Assembly (NCBI GenBank): GCA_036495485.1
Contig: DASXMU010000006.1
Span: 1-10,588, forward strand
Reading direction: 5' to 3'
From: PALSA-505 sp036495485
Lineage (GTDB): Bacteria; Actinomycetota; Actinomycetes; Streptosporangiales; Streptosporangiaceae
DNA length: 10,588 nt
Part shown: positions 6,752 to 10,588 of the stretch, in pieces
Layout of the letters: the number at the start of each line of letters is the position of its first letter
How positions within the stretch are numbered: the first letter of the stretch is position 1
The notes under the pieces: model-generated
The model's input: the letters and a program-made list of their open reading frames with translations, nothing else
Told to the model about the DNA's origin: nothing
Database searches by the model: none
Program-made: the position numbers and the translations under genes

Positions 6752-7166
6752 AGGACTGCCAGGGGTCGATCAGGTCGATATCGGTGCCATCGAAATCCTT
6801 GGTGTTGCGGGTAGCGAGGGCCGCCCCATGCGCACCGCAGATGGCGGCGACCTGAGCGTCCAGCGCATCGATCGGCCGGCCGGCCCTGTTGCGCCCACTC
6901 ACCACCCACGAGTAGTACACCGCAGCCGAAGCGTCAAAGGGCAGAATGTTCCGGCTGAACGCGGAGAAGACGTCATTCGCTGTTGCGCGCATCAGATCCT
7001 TGCGGTGTCCGTCCTCCAGGCGTTCGATGCCATTCCGCACCTCGGCCACGGTGATCGCCGTCGTATAGAGGTCCCGCCCGGCTTGGGAACCAGCCCAGTC
7101 CCTGACGGCGATTGCCGGCGATGACCGCATGAGCTCGGAGGCCACGTTGGTATCCACAACGATCAT
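6747..7166 (-). CDS. vapC: PIN-domain toxin, FitB/VapC family
   Basis: This 139-aa PIN-domain ribonuclease is the toxin of a type II toxin-antitoxin pair. The magnesium-binding acidic residues are visible: D5 in MIVVDTNV, E42 in ITVAEVRNGI, D103 in IDALDAQVAAI, and D124 in ATRNTKDFDG. The length, the spacing of these residues and the C-terminal DPW closely follow Neisseria FitB (also 139 residues). VapC-type toxins generally cut tRNA or rRNA; the target here is unknown. I chose the ATG at 7166 over a TTG one codon earlier because it shares one base with the antitoxin stop (TGATG), giving translational coupling. Nothing in the sequence suggests inactivation. The gene converges on the metallopeptidase gene. 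Confidence 0.92.
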   Translation of the reverse strand: MIVVDTNVASELMRSSPAIAVRDWAGSQAGRDLYTTAITVAEVRNGIERLEDGHRKDLMRATANDVFSAFSRNILPFDASAAVYYSWVVSGRNRAGRPIDALDAQVAAICGAHGAALATRNTKDFDGTDIDLIDPWQSS

Positions 7167-7408
7167 CAATCGAACTCGACCACCCGCGGTGCGGTAGCCC
7201 GTGCGGGTATGTCCAGGTCGACACCACCGATCGCGCTGAAGCGTTCCATAAGGGCGCCGAGCAGGCCGGTCTCCTCGCCCGGCTCCTTGACCGCTTCGGT
7301 GAGGATCGCCCTGATCTCTGCCTCCATGGACCTGCCGTGACCAGCCGCGCGCATCCGCAGCCGTTCCTGCACGTGGTCATCAAGATTCCGGATGCTGACC
7401 GCCGCCAT
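7166..7408 (-). CDS. vapB: Ribbon-helix-helix antitoxin, FitA/VapB family
   Basis: This 80-aa antitoxin begins MAAVSIRNLDDHVQERLRMR, an Arc-type ribbon-helix-helix DNA-binding domain in the same pattern as FitA (about 78 residues). The following helix AGHGRSMEAEIRAIL is the family's hallmark. The C-terminal part (about 45-80), ending APRVVEFD, should bind and block the toxin. AGGAGGTGG lies directly upstream of the ATG at 7408 and the stop overlaps the toxin start, so the pair is one operon. Autoregulation through the palindromic operator at 7426-7446, 17 bases upstream, is expected from the family. Confidence 0.92.
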   Translation of the reverse strand: MAAVSIRNLDDHVQERLRMRAAGHGRSMEAEIRAILTEAVKEPGEETGLLGALMERFSAIGGVDLDIPARATAPRVVEFD

Positions 7409-7425
7409 ACACCACCTCCTGTGTC

Positions 7426-7446
7426 AGTGCTAGCAATGCTAGCACT
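7426..7446. promoter_or_regulatory. Operator of the toxin-antitoxin operon: two tandem TGCTAGCA palindromes
   Basis: The 21 bases form a perfect inverted repeat (AGTGCTAGC-AAT-GCTAGCACT). It also reads as two self-complementary octamers TGCTAGCA (7428-7435 and 7437-7444) whose centres are nine bases apart. FitA recognises TGCTATCA half-sites, one base different, which supports the assignment. The last bases coincide with the stop codon of the upstream acetyltransferase gene, so the operator is partly coding. Confidence 0.8.
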
Positions 7447-8005
7447 AGCGGCCAGCCGGTGCCACCGGCCGTTTCAGGTGGAAGACCACGTGTGGCCGGA
7501 CGGGGTGGCCGGGGTCCACTCGCGGGTGCTCGAAGTGGGCGTGGAGGGTCATGCCCAGGCGCCGCATGACGGCCTGCGACGGCTCGTTGAGCACGGCGGT
7601 CATCGACCAGAGCTCGTCCAGGCCGATGCCGTTGAAGGCCACGTCCACGGCGGCGGTCGCGGCCTCGGTGGCGTAGCCGTGGTGCCAGGCGTGCTCCATC
7701 AGCCGCCAGCCCACCTCCATGCCACCGGATCCGGGCACGCCGTCAGGCATCGGGTTCAGGCCGGTGAAGCCGATGAAGTCGCCGGTCCCAGCGAGCTCCA
7801 GCGCCCACAGCCCGAAGCCCTGCCGGTCGAACAGAGCCTCCATCCGGTCGATGCTGGTGTCGCTGGTCGCCCGGTCCTGAGTGGCGGGGAAGTAGCGCAT
7901 GACCACCGGGTCCGCGTTCATCGCGGCGTACGGCTCCCGGTCCGACTCCCGCCAGCGGCGCATCAGCAGCCGGTCGGTACGTATGGTGTCAAAACGTTCC
8001 CGCAC
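7445..8005 (-). CDS. GNAT-family N-acetyltransferase, RimJ/RimL type
   Basis: This 186-aa cytoplasmic protein transfers an acetyl group from acetyl-CoA to an amine; the substrate is unknown. The opening TDRLLMRRWRESDREPYAAM and the NADPVVMRYFP stretch are typical of RimJ/RimL-like enzymes. The acetyl-CoA pyrophosphate loop is EVGWRLMEHAWHHGYATEA (about 97-115), and NEPSQAVMRRLGM near the C-terminus matches the N-x-x-S-x-x-x-x-x-x-x-GF/M motif. The start is a GTG at 8005 with only a weak ribosome site. It lies 10 bases after the second GNAT gene and 36 bases before the antitoxin, all on one strand, so read-through into the toxin-antitoxin pair is possible. Members modify protein N-termini or inactivate toxic amines. 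Confidence 0.87.
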   Translation of the reverse strand: MRERFDTIRTDRLLMRRWRESDREPYAAMNADPVVMRYFPATQDRATSDTSIDRMEALFDRQGFGLWALELAGTGDFIGFTGLNPMPDGVPGSGGMEVGWRLMEHAWHHGYATEAATAAVDVAFNGIGLDELWSMTAVLNEPSQAVMRRLGMTLHAHFEHPRVDPGHPVRPHVVFHLKRPVAPAGR

Positions 8006-8015
8006 GTCGGCAAGC

Positions 8016-8591
8016 CTAGCCAGCGGACGCGGCGGCTTGATCCAGATCGCCCGGCAGCAGCGAGAACATCACGCTGTCCCGCCGCCCCTGGGGTGTCGGC
8101 ATCGCCGCCCGCAGGACCCCTTCGCGGGTGAAACCGGCCCGCCCGGCCACCCGCTGCGACGCCGTGTTGCCCGGTGCGGTCGTCAGCTGCAACCGCTCGA
8201 TGCCCAGTTCCGCGAACGCCCAGCGCGACGCCAGCCCGACCGCGATCGTCGCCGCGCCCTGCCCGCGTGCCCCGCGCCGCAGCCAGTAGCCGATGCTGGC
8301 CAGCGCCGGCTCCCCGGCGTGCAGATGCACTTCGAGCATCCCGCACCCGTCGCCGCCGGCCGCCCGGGCGATCACGAAGATCGCGCTGCTGCCATCGGCC
8401 CAGGACCGGGCGACGTGCTCGGCGAAGGCGAGCGCGTCCGTCACCGAGTACGGATAGGGCATGCCCGGTATGCAGCGGCTCAGCTCGGGATCACTGCACG
8501 CCTGCGTGATCCACCCGATATCGTCGGCGGCCAGTTTGCGCAGCGCGATACCGTCGGCGGACAGCGGCGGATCGGGAAAATAAAGCTGCAT
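8016..8591 (-). CDS. GNAT-family N-acetyltransferase
   Basis: This 191-aa acetyltransferase has the acetyl-CoA-binding turn RRGARGQGAATIAV, preceded by IGYWL, and the late motif NTASQRVAGRAGF. The N-terminal FPDPPLSADGIALRKL is common to a group of actinobacterial GNAT proteins. I prefer the ATG at 8591 because MQLYFPDPPL matches how relatives begin; a GTG at 8609 would add six residues, and neither has a clear ribosome site. It is the first gene of the minus-strand run GNAT, GNAT, antitoxin, toxin, and diverges from the MFS exporter gene with 64 bases between starts. Substrate unknown; it is less than fully similar to the adjacent GNAT, so a recent tandem duplication is unlikely. Confidence 0.85.
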   Translation of the reverse strand: MQLYFPDPPLSADGIALRKLAADDIGWITQACSDPELSRCIPGMPYPYSVTDALAFAEHVARSWADGSSAIFVIARAAGGDGCGMLEVHLHAGEPALASIGYWLRRGARGQGAATIAVGLASRWAFAELGIERLQLTTAPGNTASQRVAGRAGFTREGVLRAAMPTPQGRRDSVMFSLLPGDLDQAAASAG

Positions 8592-8655
8592 CTTCAGCAG
8601 CGTACGCACACCATAGTGATGTCATGCGCCACCGAACCCACATCGACACCGCCAC

Positions 8656-9912
8656 GTGACGGACACCCGGCCCCGGATCGGGCGGTTCATGCCCGGAGGG
8701 CCGCGCCGTCGGCTGCGCGGCCCGTTTCATGGCCTGCCGCGGGAGGTGGCGGTTCTCACCGCGGTCTCGTTCACCGTCGCGCTCGGCTACGGGATCGTCG
8801 CCCCGGCCATTCCCGCGTTCGCCCGGCAGTTTGGCGTGAGCACGGCCGCGGCCGCGAGCGTGATCAGCGCGTTCGCGCTGATGCGGGTGGCCGGGGCGCT
8901 GCCCGCCGGGCGGCTGGTCGACCGGTTCGGCGAGCACGCGGTGATGGCGGCCGGCATCGCGGTGGTCGCGGTCAGCAGCCTGCTGGCCGGGTTCTCCCAG
9001 TCCTACGTCGAGCTGCTGGTGCTGCGCGGGGCCGGCGGGGTCGGGTCGGCGATGTTCAGCGTCAGCGCGCAGACCCTGCTGCTGGTCAGCGTGCCAGCCG
9101 AGCAGCGGGGCCGGGCCAGCGGCCTGTTCAGCGGCGGGTTCCTGGTGGGCGGGATCAGCGGGCCCGCGCTCGGCGGGCTGGTCGCGGCCTGGTCGCTGCG
9201 CGCCCCCTTCCTCATCTACGGTGGCCTGCTGGCCGTCCCCGCGGTCATCGCCGCGGTCGGCCTGCGGAACGCGCCGGACCGGCGAGTCAAGGGCCAGCGG
9301 CCTGCCCGGCTGCTGGCCGCGCTGGGCTACGCGCTGCGCAGCAGTGCCTACCGGGCCGCGGCTGTCGCCAACCTGGCCGACGGGTTCTCCGCCATGGGGG
9401 TGCGCAGCGCGATCGTGCCGCTGTTCGTCCGGGACGAGCTGCACCGGTCGGCGGTCTGGACCGGCATCGGGTTCCTGGTCTTCGCCGCGACGAATGCGGC
9501 AATGCTGTGGCCCGGCGGCTGGGCGGCCGATGCCCTGGGCCGCCGCCCGGTCATCATCGCCGGCTGCGCGGGGTCCGCGGCCGGCCTGGTCATGCTGGCG
9601 TTCCTGCCCGGCCTGTGGGGGTACCTGGCCGCGCTCGCGGTGGCCGGCCTCGGCTCGGGCCTGCTCGACGTGGCGCCCTCGGCCATGATCGGCGACATCC
9701 TGCCCCCGAGCGGCGGGAGCCTGGTCGCGACCTATCAGATGGCGGGCGATACCGGCGCGGTCACCGGTCCGGTGGTGGCCGGTTTCCTCGTCGACACCGC
9801 CTCCTACGCCGCGGCCTTCGAGCTAGCCGCAGGCATGCTCGGCCTGGCTGCCGTGTTCGGCCTGTTCGCACCGGAAACCCGGTCACGCACCGCTGAGGCG
9901 TTACCGGGCTAG
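8656..9912 (+). CDS. MFS transporter, 12-TM drug/proton antiporter (DHA) type
   Basis: This 418-aa inner-membrane protein has about 12 hydrophobic helices after an arginine-rich N-terminal tail of 30 residues. Motif A is present after helix 2 (GRLVDRFGEH, 85-94) and again in the second half (GWAADALGRR, 288-297). Motif C is perfect in helix 5 (G156-x8-G165-x3-G169-P170-x2-G173-G174), which is the signature of exporters working as drug/proton antiporters. It is therefore probably an efflux pump for a small toxic or signalling compound. The start is a GTG at 8656 without a ribosome site, so a leaderless message or the ATG at 8689 is possible. Divergence from two acetyltransferase genes could mean a shared detoxification role, but no shared regulator is visible. 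Confidence 0.88.
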   Translation: MTDTRPRIGRFMPGGPRRRLRGPFHGLPREVAVLTAVSFTVALGYGIVAPAIPAFARQFGVSTAAAASVISAFALMRVAGALPAGRLVDRFGEHAVMAAGIAVVAVSSLLAGFSQSYVELLVLRGAGGVGSAMFSVSAQTLLLVSVPAEQRGRASGLFSGGFLVGGISGPALGGLVAAWSLRAPFLIYGGLLAVPAVIAAVGLRNAPDRRVKGQRPARLLAALGYALRSSAYRAAAVANLADGFSAMGVRSAIVPLFVRDELHRSAVWTGIGFLVFAATNAAMLWPGGWAADALGRRPVIIAGCAGSAAGLVMLAFLPGLWGYLAALAVAGLGSGLLDVAPSAMIGDILPPSGGSLVATYQMAGDTGAVTGPVVAGFLVDTASYAAAFELAAGMLGLAAVFGLFAPETRSRTAEALPG

Positions 9913-9983
9913 GGCTTCCGCCAGCTCGGTGCGGTGGCCCCGTCAGCACGATCGGGCGCAACTAAGCAACGTCCAGCTAACAC

Positions 9984-10013
9984 TTGCCGGTCAAAAGAGA
10001 CTTATTAGATAAT
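9984..10013 (+). promoter_or_regulatory. Probable vegetative promoter of the final gene
   Basis: TTGCCG (9984-9989) and GATAAT (10008-10013) are separated by 18 bases, matching four and five of six consensus bases. The stretch 9961-10020 is markedly AT-rich in an otherwise very GC-rich window. It lies about 45 bases upstream of the hydrolase start. TAGATA (10006-10011) with a 16-base spacer is an alternative -10. Confidence 0.55.
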
Positions 10014-10057
10014 AGGTGAATCAGGTGTCATGTTGATCTTGAGGATGTGTGATTGCC

Positions 10058-10588
10058 ATGTGGGGACTTACCCGCCGGTCCCGCCGCGTTCCCGCCCGGG
10101 CCGCACCCCGGTCTGCCCGCCATGCTCCCGCCCGGGCCACACCCCGGTCTGCCCGCCACACTCTCGCCCGGTCTGCCCGCCACACTCTCGCCAGGTCTGC
10201 CTGCCGCGCTCCCGCCCGGGCCGCGACCAGGCCCACGCGCCGCCGCGTCCTGCCAGCCCTCGCGGCTGTGTCCGCGCTCGCCGGAGCGTTCCTGCTGCCG
10301 GCCGGGCCTGCCATGGCCGGTGGCCCGTCCGGGCTCGGCTCGCTCACCTTGCTGCACACCTACACCTCGGTGAAGTACGGCTGGCAGAGCGCCGAGCTGT
10401 GGAACGACGTGTACCCGTCCTGGCCGCCGGAGTCCTACCTGCCCGATGGCAGGGACAACCAGACCGGCCAGGCCGAGACGTTCTTCGGTGCCACCCAGCC
10501 GCCCGGGTCGGAGTTCCTGCTGTATGAGGCGCCGGGCGCGCTCACCAACACCGGCCCGCCGGTGCTGCTGGTGATGGGCGCCAACGAC
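10058..10588 (+). CDS. Secreted alpha/beta-hydrolase (lipase/esterase-like) protein, 5' part only
   Basis: 177 codons are visible, open to the window edge. Residues 1-59 are an arginine/alanine-rich extension built on tandem repeats. Next comes a Tat-like signal peptide with TRRRVL (60-65), a hydrophobic run to about 82, and AMA cleavage near 87. The mature part starts GGPSGLGSLTLLHTYTSVKY and ends PPVLLVMGAND, resembling the first strand and oxyanion region of secreted actinobacterial lipases or esterases (as in VLLVHGA-type sequences). The catalytic serine, acid and histidine would lie past the edge, so the class is tentative. ATG 10058 is preceded by GAGGA twelve bases away; GTG 10049, three codons earlier, is closer to it. 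An in-frame TGA at 10040 rules out any earlier start. No other ATG/GTG start would keep the whole signal peptide. Confidence 0.68.
   Translation, partial: MWGLTRRSRRVPARAAPRSARHAPARATPRSARHTLARSARHTLARSACRAPARAATRPTRRRVLPALAAVSALAGAFLLPAGPAMAGGPSGLGSLTLLHTYTSVKYGWQSAELWNDVYPSWPPESYLPDGRDNQTGQAETFFGATQPPGSEFLLYEAPGALTNTGPPVLLVMGAND
10085..10204 (+). repeat. In-frame tandem repeats encoding an Arg/Ala-rich leader
   Basis: Four adjacent units occupy 10085-10120, 10121-10156 (36 bases each, 32 of 36 identical), 10157-10180 and 10181-10204 (24 bases each, nearly identical). All share a GTCTGCCCGC-like end; the short units lack the 12-base middle. A partial fifth unit follows to about 10225. Every unit is a multiple of three, so the reading frame of the hydrolase gene is kept and the protein repeats RSARHTLA-type octapeptides. 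Confidence 0.85.

Noticed and set aside
8624..8659. An 11-codon open frame (ATG to TGA) whose stop overlaps the MFS start as GTGA
   Set aside because: It has no ribosome site and no repeat of regulatory codons; a leader peptide is possible but unsupported.
7899..9896. A 665-codon plus-strand frame across the GNAT and MFS genes
   Set aside because: It runs antisense to two GNAT genes and out of frame with the MFS protein; composition is Arg/Pro/Gly-rich with no motif.
10053..10373. A collagen-like Pro/Gly repeat protein in another frame of the tandem repeats
   Set aside because: It is a by-product of repeat units that are multiples of three; it stops at 10373, while the chosen frame continues into a signal peptide and a hydrolase-like domain.

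Overview
The window is very GC-rich and uses GTG and TTG starts. Its genes point to an aerobic, hydrocarbon-using actinomycete: a group 5 soluble diiron monooxygenase, a MimR/AcoR-like regulator that lacks sigma-54 contact motifs, and secreted hydrolases. I cannot name the genus. There are no RNA genes, IS elements or CRISPR arrays that I can support, and no gene-free stretch exceeds 300 bases.

Region 1 (bases 1-4773) is an alkane/ketone-oxidation regulatory module. On the minus strand lies the hydroxylase large subunit of a propane-monooxygenase-type enzyme (prmA/mimA type, cut by the left edge), and upstream of it a small 86-residue protein of unknown function. Divergent from these are a GAF/AAA-like/Fis-HTH regulator of the MimR/AcoR type and then a GPR1/FUN34/YaaH-type carboxylate transporter. 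The AAA-like core of the regulator keeps a Walker A loop but has lost the Walker B acidic pair and the sigma-54-contacting loop. Two copies of an identical 16-base element with a palindromic core, TCTCA-ACA-TGAGA, sit in front of prmA and in front of the small gene and regulator; a weaker copy lies upstream of the transporter. I infer that this is the regulator's operator and that these genes form one regulon. prmB, prmC and prmD would be expected beyond the left edge.

Region 2 (4774-6740) has a perfect 36-base palindrome, a likely terminator, followed by a secreted M1-family zinc metallopeptidase with all zinc ligands present.

Region 3 (6747-8591, minus strand) is a run of four genes: two GNAT acetyltransferases, then a FitA/FitB (VapBC) type II toxin-antitoxin pair. 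The pair has its own operator of two adjacent TGCTAGCA palindromes, which overlaps the stop codon of the upstream acetyltransferase gene.

Region 4 (8656-10588, plus strand) holds a 12-TM DHA-type MFS exporter and then, after an AT-rich promoter region, the start of a secreted alpha/beta-hydrolase-like protein cut by the right edge. The N-terminus of that protein is a long arginine-rich extension encoded by in-frame tandem repeats ahead of a Tat-like signal peptide.

The regulatory module is the most coherent and interesting part. No wholly novel system is evident.
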